Positions 43,053 through 51,344 of a stretch of 64,000 bases of DNA are shown one piece after another. Made by a program: the position numbers and the translations under genes. Within the stretch, counting starts at the first letter, position 1; each line of letters starts with the position of its first letter. Source of the stretch: JALZKA01 sp963725035 (lineage in GTDB: Bacteria > Actinomycetota > Thermoleophilia > Solirubrobacterales > 70-9). The stretch spans positions 124,001 to 188,000 of the forward strand of contig CAVRWX010000019.1 of NCBI GenBank assembly GCA_963725035.1. The letters run 5' to 3'. Below the pieces are notes generated by a model. That model saw only the letters and a list, made by a program, of their open reading frames with translations. It did not search any database and was not told the origin of the DNA.

Positions 43053-43104
43053 GGGCAAACGTCCGTCACTACCCCCTATAGGGGGCACTCACGGACGTTC
43101 GCCC
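43053..43104. repeat. CCCTATAGGG-centred palindrome, copy P1
   Basis: Arms of 26 nt match at 22 positions around the centre at 43078/43079. Core CCCCCTA/TAGGGGG, four mismatching positions, then AACGTCCGT/ACGGACGTT and GGGC/GCCC. It lies in the 198-nt gap after prfB. Copy P2 with the same core and ACGTCC-bearing outer arms is at 57339-57382. Confidence 0.75.
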
Positions 43105-43184
43105 TTGCTGTGGCGCTAGCGGTGGGGCTTTCCCAGGGCCATCCCGCCTAGAGTGACATGGTCTCCCAACGCAAAGGAGGAGCG

Positions 43185-43511
43185 ATGCCGCTCTATCTGT
43201 CGAAGTTCAGTTACACGCCGGAGACTTGGGCCAGGCTGATCGGAAACCCAGAGGATCGCCGGGAGGCCGCTAGGTCGTACATCGAGTCAGTAGGCGGGAA
43301 GCTCCACGGTTTCTGGTACTCCTTCGGGCCAGACGACGCCTACACCCTCTGGGAGGCCCCGGACAACGTGTCGATGGCCGCGGTCGCGCTCGCCATCACC
43401 GGTGGCGGGGCCCTTAGCTCCCTCGAAACGACGGTCCTCCTGACCGTCGAGGACACCATAGATGCGCTGCGCAAGGCTGATCAGGTTCAATACCGACCGC
43501 CTGGCGAGTAA
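43185..43511 (+). CDS. GYD-domain protein
   Basis: 108 aa from the ATG at 43185, preceded by AAAGGAGG at ideal spacing, which decides the start over the upstream GTG/ATG. MPLYLSKFSYTPETWARLIGNPEDRREAARSYIESVGGKLHGFWYSFGPDDAYTLWEAPDN is the GYD family (small alpha/beta dimeric ferredoxin-like). Function unknown. Single gene between palindrome P1 and a small hairpin terminator. Confidence 0.82.
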   Translation: MPLYLSKFSYTPETWARLIGNPEDRREAARSYIESVGGKLHGFWYSFGPDDAYTLWEAPDNVSMAAVALAITGGGALSSLETTVLLTVEDTIDALRKADQVQYRPPGE

Positions 43512-43539
43512 GCCGTTAGACCGGATGGACTGCTTCTGT

Positions 43540-43555
43540 CCGACACACTTGTCGG
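43540..43555. terminator. small hairpin after GYD gene
   Basis: CCGACA / TGTCGG with a CACT loop, 29 nt after the stop and before the convergent acyltransferase stop. No T-run; weak terminator candidate. Confidence 0.4.
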
Positions 43556-43632
43556 CGTGTGGTAATCCGCTCCCGCTGAGCGAAACGTTCGGTACACACG
43601 AAGGCCATTCGCAGCCTAAGGCGGCGTCGTAG

Positions 43633-45627
43633 CTACGGGACCTTCGGCAGGCGCTCTTCGATGTAGTCGCTGAGCGTTTCCGAGAAGGTCGCGGTGACGT
43701 GGTTCGTCTCGCGGTAGACGAGGACGTTCCCGATCACGGCGCGACAGACGCGGTCGGGGCACATGACACGCTGGATCTCGATCGAGTGCGCTTCGGGGAC
43801 CGCCTCGGCCGCGGGAATGTCGAAGTGCGTCTTGTTGACGGCGTCTGAGAGCGGGAAGGCGCACTCCGAAAGCGAGTCGAGGTTCTCGGACACGCAGTCC
43901 GACACGTTGAACGGCGCCTGGGGGATGTCGATCATCACGACGACCTCGGCGCCGGTCGCCAAGAGGCGATTCAGCGTCTCCTCGTAGGCCGACGCGAGGA
44001 GGGGGCGGCTGGGGAGATGCCCGAGCTTGTCACCGTCGTCATCCACGTGGTAGTAGCTCGCGCTGGAGACGACGACGAGGTCCGGGTCGCCTTCCTCGAT
44101 CCGCTTCAGCGAGTTCTCACGCCACTCGTCGCACTCCGGGTACGGGCCCTTGAGCGAGCCGCTCCAGACCGAGATCGACGCCGGAGTGCAGCCGACCTTG
44201 GTCAGCCCCGTGATCTGCCAGTCCTTGTCTCGCCCGATGCGTTCGAGCGCCGGGAAGTACTGCTGGCCGTGGGAGTCGCCGAGCAGAAAGACGTTCGCCG
44301 ACGCATCGTCTGGCCCGTAGGAGCAGTCGCCCGACGCCAGGATGGGTCTCTCGACCAGGCAGCCGTCGGCGAAGAGCTGGCCCTTGTCGAGCGCCGCCTC
44401 GAGCGGATTCGGGCGGATCGCATCGGCCGTCTCCTGGATCGGCTCGCTTCGATTGGCCTTGGCCCCAACCGCTTGGCGCGCCGATGCCGTCTCGAAGTCC
44501 GGCAGCGACGCGGCGACCGCCCCGGCGGCAACCAGTCCCGCAACCATGCAGGCGGCGCCCACGGCAAGGGAGCGCGCCGGCATCTGTTTGAGCATGGAGG
44601 AGCGATGGATCGGCCGCTCGATCAGGTGGTGGGTGAGAGCCGCCGGGACGAACGAAGCAAGGGTCAGCGCAACGCCCTGCTTGGCCGAGAGCGGGCCGAA
44701 CTCGGTGGCGAAGAAGATGAGCGGCGGCCAGTGCCACAGGTACCAGGAGTAAGAGATCTTCCCCACGTAGCGGACCGGCCGCAGGGTCAGCGGGCGGAAC
44801 GGCATGTCGGCACGGCCCGCGCGGATGATCGCCGCCGCGCCAAGGCACGGTAAGAGAGCGGCGACCCCGGGAAATCGCGTCGACGGGCTGAAGATGAGGG
44901 TCGCGAGAACGATCGCGCCGAGCCCGGCGAAGCCGAGGACCGCGGCCGGGGTGGGCCGAAGCCGGGTCGCCGGGAGGAAGGCGAGAAGCCCGCCGAGGCC
45001 GAGCTCCCAGGCACGGGTGAAAGACGAGAAGAACGCCTCGCCGCTCGAGGTCGGCTCGTAGAGAGCGCTGTACGTGAACGAGACGACCGTGACGGCGCCG
45101 ATCGCCGAGGCGGCGGCTGCGCGCGGCATCGGCCGTCCACGCCGCATCCACAGGTAGGCGACGCCCAGGAGAAGGAGCGGCCACACGAGATAGAACTGCT
45201 CCTCGACCGCGAGCGACCAGTAGTGCTGTAGCGGGCTCTGATCGGTCGGCGGTCCGAAGTAGTCGGCCGACTGGGCGACGAAGCGCCAGTTGACGTAGTA
45301 GAGCGACGACGCGACGGCGTCCCCGATCACGAGCTCCTGCCGGGTCGGCGCAAAGAGGATCGCCGAGGCGAGGAGAACGGCGACGATGACCAGAGCGGCC
45401 GCGGGAAGCAGCCGTCGCGCGCGGCGCGCATAGAACCCCGCGAGCGAGATCGACCCGCGCCTTTCCACCTCCCTGACGAGAAGCCCCGTGATGAGGAAGC
45501 CCGAGATGACGTAGAAGACGTCAACCCCGACGAATCCGCCCTGGGCAAAGGTCAGCTCCGCGTGGGCCAAGAGGACGGCGCAGATGGCGACTGCACGCAG
45601 GCCTTCGATGTCGGCCCGAAATGCCAT
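43633..45627 (-). CDS. acyltransferase family 3 membrane protein with SGNH domain (OafA/OatA-like)
   Basis: 664 aa. N-terminal ~350 residues: about ten membrane helices with FRADIEGLRAVAICAVLLAHAE, GVDVFYVISGFLITGLL and YWSLAVEEQFYLVWPLL, the acyl-transf-3 signature. The C-terminal extracytoplasmic SGNH hydrolase-like domain begins at NVFLLGDSHGQQYFPALERIG and continues with VVSSASYYHVD. This architecture O-acetylates surface sugars such as peptidoglycan or polysaccharide. Complete gene, single transcription unit, divergent from FIST. Confidence 0.92.
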   Translation of the reverse strand: MAFRADIEGLRAVAICAVLLAHAELTFAQGGFVGVDVFYVISGFLITGLLVREVERRGSISLAGFYARRARRLLPAAALVIVAVLLASAILFAPTRQELVIGDAVASSLYYVNWRFVAQSADYFGPPTDQSPLQHYWSLAVEEQFYLVWPLLLLGVAYLWMRRGRPMPRAAAASAIGAVTVVSFTYSALYEPTSSGEAFFSSFTRAWELGLGGLLAFLPATRLRPTPAAVLGFAGLGAIVLATLIFSPSTRFPGVAALLPCLGAAAIIRAGRADMPFRPLTLRPVRYVGKISYSWYLWHWPPLIFFATEFGPLSAKQGVALTLASFVPAALTHHLIERPIHRSSMLKQMPARSLAVGAACMVAGLVAAGAVAASLPDFETASARQAVGAKANRSEPIQETADAIRPNPLEAALDKGQLFADGCLVERPILASGDCSYGPDDASANVFLLGDSHGQQYFPALERIGRDKDWQITGLTKVGCTPASISVWSGSLKGPYPECDEWRENSLKRIEEGDPDLVVVSSASYYHVDDDGDKLGHLPSRPLLASAYEETLNRLLATGAEVVVMIDIPQAPFNVSDCVSENLDSLSECAFPLSDAVNKTHFDIPAAEAVPEAHSIEIQRVMCPDRVCRAVIGNVLVYRETNHVTATFSETLSDYIEERLPKVP

Positions 45628-45698
45628 GCCGGAGGTGATCCTAGGAGAGGCATGGCCGGATATCCAGGGATCCCGGCTGACGGGAGTAGCGTGGAGGC

Positions 45699-46862
45699 AT
45701 GCCCGTTTCGATCTCAGTCGGCGTCTCGGATGCCGAGGACACCTCGCAGGCCTTCATGGCCGCCGCCGAGGACGCGGCCGCCGGCCTCGACGGTGGCTGT
45801 GATCTTTGCGTCGTGTTCGCGGGCGCAGCCCACTTGCACGACCCACGGGGCATCCTGGAGATCGTCCATTCCCGGCTTGCTCCCGCCACGCTGATCGGCT
45901 GCGGCGCAGGCGGCGTAATCGGCGGAGACCAGGAGCTGGAGGACGAGGAGGGCGCCGTGGTCTGGGCGCTGTCCTCGCCCGACGCGGAAGCCGAGACGAT
46001 GGAGCTCACGAGCGTCGTCATGGGCGACGAGATGGCGCTGGGCGGCCTACCCGAGGACCCCGCCGAGCTGGGCGACGCGCTCATCGTCCTCGCGGATCCG
46101 CGCTCCTACTCGGCCGACGCGCTCCTTCGCCACCTGAACGATGTTCGTCCCGCGATGCCCGTCTTGGGCGGGCTCGCCAGCGCTGCGACCGAGGGTTCCG
46201 CGTGCCTCTTCCTCGACAACGACGTGATCGACGAGGGCGCGGTCGCGGTGAGCCTCCGCGGGGTCGAGGTCTTGCCCTGCGTCTCGCAAGGCGCCGCCCC
46301 CGTCGGGCCCGAGATGACCGTCACCGGGGCCGAGGGCAACGTCGTCTCCGAGCTCGCATCGAAGCCCGCGCTCGACCGCCTGCGCGAGGTGATCGAGGAC
46401 CTCGACGATCACGAGAAGGCCCTGGCGGCCGAGGGGCTTCTCCTCGGCATCGTTATCGACGAGAACCAGCCGGAGTACGAGCGGGGCGACTTCCTCGTGC
46501 GCCCGATCGTCGGCGTCGATCCGGCAACCGGCGCCGTCGCTGTCGGCAGTCAGATGCGGGTGGGCCAGACCGTCCGCATCCATGTCCGCGATGCGTCCTC
46601 GGCGTCGGATGACCTTCGCGATGCCCTTTCGACCCGGGCGCTTGCGCTGGGCGACGCGGGCGCCGCCGGCACGCTCGTTTTCTCTTGCAACGGGCGCGGC
46701 TCGAACATGTTCGACGAGCCAAGCCACGACGCGACCCTCGTCGCAGACGTGCTTGGAGCGCCTGCGGGCGGCTTCTTCGCCGCGGGCGAGATCGGCCCGG
46801 TCGGCGGTCGCAACTTCCTCCACGGCTTCACGGCGACGATGGCGGTCTTCCCGCGTGACTGA
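45699..46862 (+). CDS. FIST N- and C-domain sensory protein
   Basis: 387 aa. N-terminal FIST domain (SQAFMAAAEDAAAGLDGGCDLCVVFAGAAHLHDPRGILEIVHSRLAPATLIGCGAGGVIGG) and C-terminal FIST_C (LVRPIVGVDPATGAVAVGSQMRVGQTVRIHVRDASSASDDLRDAL...TLVFSCNGRGSNMFDEPSHDA). FIST domains are thought to bind small ligands such as amino acids. No output domain, so it may act with a partner. Its end overlaps nadC by 8 nt. Confidence 0.9.
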   Translation: MPVSISVGVSDAEDTSQAFMAAAEDAAAGLDGGCDLCVVFAGAAHLHDPRGILEIVHSRLAPATLIGCGAGGVIGGDQELEDEEGAVVWALSSPDAEAETMELTSVVMGDEMALGGLPEDPAELGDALIVLADPRSYSADALLRHLNDVRPAMPVLGGLASAATEGSACLFLDNDVIDEGAVAVSLRGVEVLPCVSQGAAPVGPEMTVTGAEGNVVSELASKPALDRLREVIEDLDDHEKALAAEGLLLGIVIDENQPEYERGDFLVRPIVGVDPATGAVAVGSQMRVGQTVRIHVRDASSASDDLRDALSTRALALGDAGAAGTLVFSCNGRGSNMFDEPSHDATLVADVLGAPAGGFFAAGEIGPVGGRNFLHGFTATMAVFPRD

Positions 46863-47706
46863 GCTTCACGACCTCGTCTCCCGCGCGCTGGCCGAGGATC
46901 TCGGCTCGGGCGACGTCACCGCCGAGGCGGTCGTCCCCGCGGATGTCAGCGCGACCGCGCGGATCATCCAGAAGGCGCCAGGAGTTGTCTCGGGCTTCGC
47001 CGCCGCCGCTGAGGCGTTCCAGCAGGCCGGTGCCGAGCGATTCGAATCGCTGGTCGGCGAGGGGGAGTGGGCCGCCGACGTCCCGCGCGACATCGCGATC
47101 GTCTCCGGCCCGGCCAGGGCCATCCTCGCCGGCGAGCGGACTGCGCTCAACTTCCTCGCCCACCTTTCCGGGGTGGCAACGCTTACGGCGCAGTTCGTCG
47201 AGGCCGCGCGCCCCGGCCGCGCCCGGGTCCTCGACACCCGCAAGACCACCCCCGGCCTCCGCGCGCTCGAAAAGGCGGCGGTGGCCGCGGGCGGCGCCGA
47301 CAACCACCGGATGGGCCTCTACGACGCGATCCTGATCAAGGAGAACCACTCTGCCCTCGCAGGTGGCGTGGCCGAAGCGGTTCGCAGGTCTCGTGAGGCG
47401 CAGCCCGGCATGCCGGTGGAGATCGAGGTCCGCGACACCGAGGAGGTTCAGGCCGCACTTGCCGCCGGCGCCGAGCGCCTGCTTCTCGACAACATGACCA
47501 TCGCCGCGCTCCGCTCCGCGGCAGCGGCGCGCGATGCCGCGGCAGCCGATGGCGGCCCGCGCGCCGAACTGGAAGCCTCGGGTGGCGTTTCGCTGAGCAC
47601 CACGCCCGAGATCGCCTCAACCGGCGTCGACTACATCTCGGTCGGCGCGCTCACCCATTCGGCGCCCGCACTGGACCTGAGCCTCCTCTTCGACGAGCAG
47701 TCCTAG
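46855..47706 (+). CDS. nadC: nicotinate-nucleotide diphosphorylase (carboxylating)
   Basis: 283 aa from a GTG overlapping FIST. Motifs: ALAEDLGSGDVTAEAV, LNFLAHLSGVATLT, RVLDTRKTTPGLRALEKAAVAAGGADNHRMGLYDAILIKENH, VEIEVRDTEEVQAAL, LLLDNM, VSLSTTPEIASTGVDYISVGALTHS. Converts quinolinate plus PRPP to NaMN in de novo NAD synthesis. nadA is 1.1 kb downstream beyond the opposite-strand glycosylase; nadB is not in the window. Confidence 0.95.
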   Translation: MTELHDLVSRALAEDLGSGDVTAEAVVPADVSATARIIQKAPGVVSGFAAAAEAFQQAGAERFESLVGEGEWAADVPRDIAIVSGPARAILAGERTALNFLAHLSGVATLTAQFVEAARPGRARVLDTRKTTPGLRALEKAAVAAGGADNHRMGLYDAILIKENHSALAGGVAEAVRRSREAQPGMPVEIEVRDTEEVQAALAAGAERLLLDNMTIAALRSAAAARDAAAADGGPRAELEASGGVSLSTTPEIASTGVDYISVGALTHSAPALDLSLLFDEQS

Positions 47707-47811
47707 CCGCTGCGTCCCAGGAGCCATGGGGTGCCCGCGCCCAAGAGGGGGGCCGCCACCGGCCCCAGTCCGTCAGGCAGTCGGCCGTTCTGAGGAAGGC
47801 CGCCGCCGCGG

Positions 47812-48672
47812 CTATTTGAGGAGCCGCGACAGCCGCCGGTCCTTCATCACCTTGCCGCCGGTCTGCTCCTCGGGGCAGTAGTTCACCTGGTGCTCCGAAT
47901 AGAAGACCGCCTCAATGGTCGTGCCGCAGCGCGGGCACGGCTCGCCCTCCTGCTTGTGGACCTTTAGCGGCAGAGGCATCTTGTTCGGGAGCTCGTCGCC
48001 GATCACTTCCTCGTAGTGGTCGATAGCGGCCCCGAGGACCGGCAACCCGTCGTAGATCGCCGCGACGTCCTCTTCCGAGAGGTCGGCGCCCCGTTTGAAG
48101 GGCGAGAGCTTCGCCTCCCACAGGATCTCGTCGGCCCATTGGCGGCCGATGCCGGCGATGGTCCGTTGGTCTCGCAGGAGGGGGTGAAGGAGTCGTGGCT
48201 GGTCGAGCGCCTTCGCGAGCTCTGGGACTGGCGGGGCGGGCCACGCCTCGGGGCCGAGCGAGGCGACCATCTCGTCCTTTTCGGCCTCGCCCTCGCGCAG
48301 GAGCTTCGCCCACGCGCGCTGCTTGGTGCCGAACTCGCGGAGGCGCAGCTCGCGCCCGTCCGTGAGGCGGATGAGGACGCGCGAGGCGCGGTCGCGAAGC
48401 GAGGCGCGCTTGTCGAAGATCTGAAGGCGCCCCGCCGACATCAGGTGGACAAGGAGGTCAAGGCGCCCCTCGTCGCCACCGTCGAACTGGACGACGGGCA
48501 TCTTCCCGTAGCGGGTCGTGCCCGTGACCTTCATCCCAGTCAGCGCGCTGAGCGGCGGGTCGAACGTCTTGAGCGCCACCATGCCTGGCGCGAGCGCCGA
48601 CTCGACCTCCGCGCCTTCGAGGGCCAAGCCGATCCGCCGCGCGGTGATCTCGACCTCCGGAAGCTCAGGCAT
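47812..48672 (-). CDS. Fpg/Nei-family DNA glycosylase
   Basis: 286 aa starting MPELPEVEITARRIG, so the catalytic Pro2/Glu3 pair is intact; H2TH region near LHPLLRDQRTIAGIGRQWADEILWEAKLSPF includes the conserved IAGIGxxWADEIL. C-terminal zinc finger: CPRC at the start but YCPEEQ where YCPxCQ is normal, so the fourth cysteine is Glu. It removes oxidised bases (8-oxoG or pyrimidines). Divergent from nadA. Preceded by leader hairpin copy D rather than a clear Shine-Dalgarno. Confidence 0.9.
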   Translation of the reverse strand: MPELPEVEITARRIGLALEGAEVESALAPGMVALKTFDPPLSALTGMKVTGTTRYGKMPVVQFDGGDEGRLDLLVHLMSAGRLQIFDKRASLRDRASRVLIRLTDGRELRLREFGTKQRAWAKLLREGEAEKDEMVASLGPEAWPAPPVPELAKALDQPRLLHPLLRDQRTIAGIGRQWADEILWEAKLSPFKRGADLSEEDVAAIYDGLPVLGAAIDHYEEVIGDELPNKMPLPLKVHKQEGEPCPRCGTTIEAVFYSEHQVNYCPEEQTGGKVMKDRRLSRLLK

Positions 48673-48677
48673 GAGTG

Positions 48678-48700
48678 TGAGCGACTCTGTCGCGAAAGCA
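48678..48700 (-). promoter_or_regulatory. leader hairpin upstream of Fpg/Nei gene, copy D
   Basis: Minus strand: TGCTTTCGC, stem GCGAC / GTCGC with AGA loop (48681-48693), TCA, six bases later the ATG at 48672. The stem differs from copies A-C at two paired positions, both compensated, while the flanking TGCTTTC and TCA are unchanged. It has only a weak GAG in place of AAGG. Confidence 0.65.
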
Positions 48701-48722
48701 TCTGGGCCCGAATGGCAATGGA

Positions 48723-48751
48723 TTGATTCTCTAGACTGTAGGTAGTTATTC
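48723..48751 (+). promoter_or_regulatory. putative nadA promoter
   Basis: TTGATT (48723-48728), 17-nt spacer, TTATTC (48746-48751), 45 nt before nadA. The patch is A/T-rich relative to its surroundings. Prediction only; the same patch must also drive the divergent glycosylase leader. Confidence 0.35.
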
Positions 48752-48795
48752 GACTTCGCCTACGGGCAAGCGAACATCGTCGGAAAGGACACGAA

Positions 48796-49830
48796 ATGGC
48801 ACTCGAGTTGCCGACCGTTGACCCAACCGCAGAGCTCCACCTCGAGCCCGAGGTGATCGCTTCGCTGTCCGAAGAGGTCCGTTCGCTCGCTGCCGAGCGG
48901 AACGCGGTGATCCTCGCCCACAACTACCAGCTCGCCGAGCTCCAGGACGTGGCCGACTTCACGGGCGACTCGCTCCAGCTCTCGCGCCAGGCGGCTGCCG
49001 CCGAGGCTGAGGTGATCGCCTTCTGCGGCGTCCACTTCATGGCTGAGACGGCGTCGATCCTCTCGCCGCAGAAGACCGTCCTCATCCCGGACCTGGGCGC
49101 GGGCTGCTCGCTCTCGGACTCGATCAACGCCGACCAGCTCGCCGCGTGGAAGGCCGAACATCCCGGCGCGCTCGTCGTCATGTACGTGAACACCTCCGCG
49201 GATGTCAAGGCGCTCACCGACTACTGCTGCACGTCGTCGAACGCCGTCAAGGTCGTCGAGCACATCTGGGCCGAGCACGGCCCCGAGCAGGAAATCCTGT
49301 TCGGCCCCGACATGTGGCTCGGCTCGTTCGTTGCGCGCGAGACCGGCCTCACCGAGGATCCCGAGCGCTATGCCCGCTTCCACGTCTGGGACGGCGAGTG
49401 CCATGTCCACGCCGGTATCCGCCCCGACGACATCAAGCGCACCCGCGAGGCCAATCCCGGTGCCGAGTTCCTGATTCACCCCGAGTGTGGGTGCTCGACC
49501 CAGGCCATGGAGTACGTCGCGTCCGGCGACATCGATCCTGAGGGAGTCCACATGCTTTCAACCTCCGGGATGCTCGCCCACGTTGAAGCAAACCCGGACG
49601 GCGACTTCATCGTCGCCACCGAGAACGGAATGCTCTACCCGCTCCAGCAGGCGGCACCGCAGGCGAACCTCGTCGAGGCGAACCGGATGGCCTTCTGCAA
49701 GTACATGAAGATGATCACCCTGCCGAAGCTCCGCGACTCGCTGCGGGACATGAAGTACGAGGTGAAGGTCGATCCCGAGGTGGCCGAGAAGGCGAAGGTC
49801 CCGATCGACCGCATGGTCTCCATCGGCTAG
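48796..49830 (+). CDS. nadA: quinolinate synthase
   Basis: 344 aa, ATG with GGAAAGGA upstream. The three [4Fe-4S] cysteines are in VIAFCGVHFMAE, TDYCCTSSNA and HPECGCSTQAMEY; AHNYQLAELQDVADFTGDSLQLS and VNTSADVKALTD are family hallmarks. Condenses iminoaspartate and DHAP to quinolinate, the substrate of NadC. No L-aspartate oxidase gene beside it, so the iminoaspartate source is elsewhere (nadB or aspartate dehydrogenase). Confidence 0.96.
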   Translation: MALELPTVDPTAELHLEPEVIASLSEEVRSLAAERNAVILAHNYQLAELQDVADFTGDSLQLSRQAAAAEAEVIAFCGVHFMAETASILSPQKTVLIPDLGAGCSLSDSINADQLAAWKAEHPGALVVMYVNTSADVKALTDYCCTSSNAVKVVEHIWAEHGPEQEILFGPDMWLGSFVARETGLTEDPERYARFHVWDGECHVHAGIRPDDIKRTREANPGAEFLIHPECGCSTQAMEYVASGDIDPEGVHMLSTSGMLAHVEANPDGDFIVATENGMLYPLQQAAPQANLVEANRMAFCKYMKMITLPKLRDSLRDMKYEVKVDPEVAEKAKVPIDRMVSIG

Positions 49831-49842
49831 GCGGGCACCCTG

Positions 49843-49862
49843 AAAAAACGGCGGCGCCGCCG
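49843..49862 (-). terminator. GC hairpin with T-run in minus orientation
   Basis: On the minus strand a 14-nt palindrome (plus-strand CGGCGGCGCCGCCG, 49849-49862) is followed by six T. This is an intrinsic terminator for leftward transcription, yet both neighbouring genes read rightward; it would stop antisense transcripts entering nadA. On the plus strand it lacks the U-tract. Confidence 0.55.
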
Positions 49863-49887
49863 CCGGATCTGTGGTTAACTGGGCTCC

Positions 49888-50427
49888 ATGAGCGGACATC
49901 GGGGGCTGGGATCCAGGTTGGGATTGTCCGGAATTGCCGTACTCGCGATCTCATTGGGGCTCCTCGCCGCTGCACCGCAATCGATGGCCGGCACGAACCC
50001 TTTCAAGCCGGGTTGCAACGACGGCGGGACAACGGACGGCGATGGGTTCACCGACCTGAGGACAGTGACTGCCTTGTCGAACGGGGCCGGCGAGTACGAC
50101 CCGACCTGCAACGACGGCATGGTCAACGACGAGGACGGTCTCGCCGACCTCAAGGACTCGGATTGCTCGAACGGCGGCCCGGAGCCTCCGACAGCCGCGT
50201 GCATTCAGGCGCAGGCAGACCTGGCCAGCGCACAAGCCGATCTCGACGCCGCGGAGAAGAAGCTGGATCGCCGCAAGGAGGCCAAGCTCCGCAAGGCGAA
50301 GAAGGCGGACAGGCGAAACCGGATGCACAGGGTCAGGGCAAAGCTGAACGGGGCGAAGGCCACCCGGAGGTCGGCCCTCGCCGCGGTTGCGACAACCCAA
50401 CAAGCCGTGGCGGAGAGCTGCGCATAG
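49888..50427 (+). CDS. secreted protein with Ca-loop-like repeats and basic coiled coil
   Basis: 179 aa. Signal peptide (LSGIAVLAISLGLLAAAPQSMAG). The mature N-terminus has two related units, CNDGGTTDGDGFTD and CNDGMVNDEDGLADLKDSDC, resembling acidic EF-hand/thrombospondin-type-3 calcium loops with flanking Cys. The second half is a Lys/Arg/Ala coiled coil (QADLASAQADLDAAEKKLDRRKEAKLRKAKKADRR). Function unknown; likely envelope-associated. Two Cys near the C-terminus (SCA) may form a disulfide. Confidence 0.7.
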   Translation: MSGHRGLGSRLGLSGIAVLAISLGLLAAAPQSMAGTNPFKPGCNDGGTTDGDGFTDLRTVTALSNGAGEYDPTCNDGMVNDEDGLADLKDSDCSNGGPEPPTAACIQAQADLASAQADLDAAEKKLDRRKEAKLRKAKKADRRNRMHRVRAKLNGAKATRRSALAAVATTQQAVAESCA

Positions 50428-50447
50428 TCGTTCGCTAGCTTCTCCCC

Positions 50448-51344
50448 ATGGTCGAAATGGGGCTCCGTCTGGTCTTGGCCGGCGTCCTCGCAGGGGCGGC
50501 CATCGCCAAGCTTGCGAACCCCTCGGCAGGACGCGAGGCACTGGCGGGTTTTGGCTTCGAAAGCCCAACCGCGAGGACGATCGGCTTCTGGTCGCTGATC
50601 GCGATCGAGCTCGGCCTTGCAGCGGGGCTCATCGCGGGCTCGACCGAGGCGGCGATCCTGGGCGCCGGCCTCATGGCCATGTTCGGGTTCGTGATGGCGA
50701 GCGCCATCGCCCGCGGTCATGCCGGCGAGCCATGCGGCTGCTTCGGCGCGCGCTCGCGGATCGGCTGGGCGGGCGTCGCGCGCAACTTCGCGCTGGCCGC
50801 CGCTTTTGTCGCGGTCGCGGCTCTTCCCTCCGAGGACCTCTCGACCGACCAATGGCTCGGGCTTGGCCTGATCGGCGCCCTCCTTGCCGTGGCGGCGCTC
50901 GGCGCAATGACGCTCGCGCTGGCCCGCGAAGTCGGCCTTTTGCGCATGCGGGTCGGCCCGGCGTCGGCGCTCGAGATCCCCCACGAGGGCCCCGAGGTCG
51001 GCTCGCGGACCGAGATCGCCTCTTCGATCGATGGTCTCGAGCGCAAGGAGCTCGGCCTCGCCGTCTTCACCTCCGCGGGTTGTCACGTCTGCGAGGCGTT
51101 GCGCCCGGCGGTGGACTCGATCGCCTCGCATCCGGCGGTGGCGGTCGGCCGCTTCGACGAGGTCGCGCAATCGGAGGCATGGGCGGCACTCGATGTCCCC
51201 GGAAGCCCGTACGCTGTCGCCCTGGATTCGCAGGGAACAGTGCTAGCCAAGGGAACGTTCAACAACCTCGCTCAGCTGGAGTCGATCCTCGCCGCAGGCG
51301 AGCGGCGGCGCAGCGGGCTCGCGGAGGCGGCGGCTCGTGCCTGA
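50448..51344 (+). CDS. MauE-like membrane protein fused to thioredoxin-like domain
   Basis: 298 aa. Residues 1-165 form the four-helix MauE/DoxX-like module with the CxC motif GEPCGCFG near residue 95. Residues ~190-285 are thioredoxin-like with CHVC at 212-215 (AVFTSAGCHVCEALRP) and a cis-Pro loop VPGSPYAV. In methylotrophs MauE and MauD help form the many disulfides of the methylamine dehydrogenase small subunit; here both roles are fused. It overlaps the next gene, a Cys-rich exported protein, as CTGA. Confidence 0.84.
   Translation: MVEMGLRLVLAGVLAGAAIAKLANPSAGREALAGFGFESPTARTIGFWSLIAIELGLAAGLIAGSTEAAILGAGLMAMFGFVMASAIARGHAGEPCGCFGARSRIGWAGVARNFALAAAFVAVAALPSEDLSTDQWLGLGLIGALLAVAALGAMTLALAREVGLLRMRVGPASALEIPHEGPEVGSRTEIASSIDGLERKELGLAVFTSAGCHVCEALRPAVDSIASHPAVAVGRFDEVAQSEAWAALDVPGSPYAVALDSQGTVLAKGTFNNLAQLESILAAGERRRSGLAEAAARA

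Noticed and set aside
49843..49862. Hairpin after nadA as the nadA terminator
   Set aside because: The homopolymer is A on the nadA strand and precedes the stem; the orientation fits only leftward transcription.
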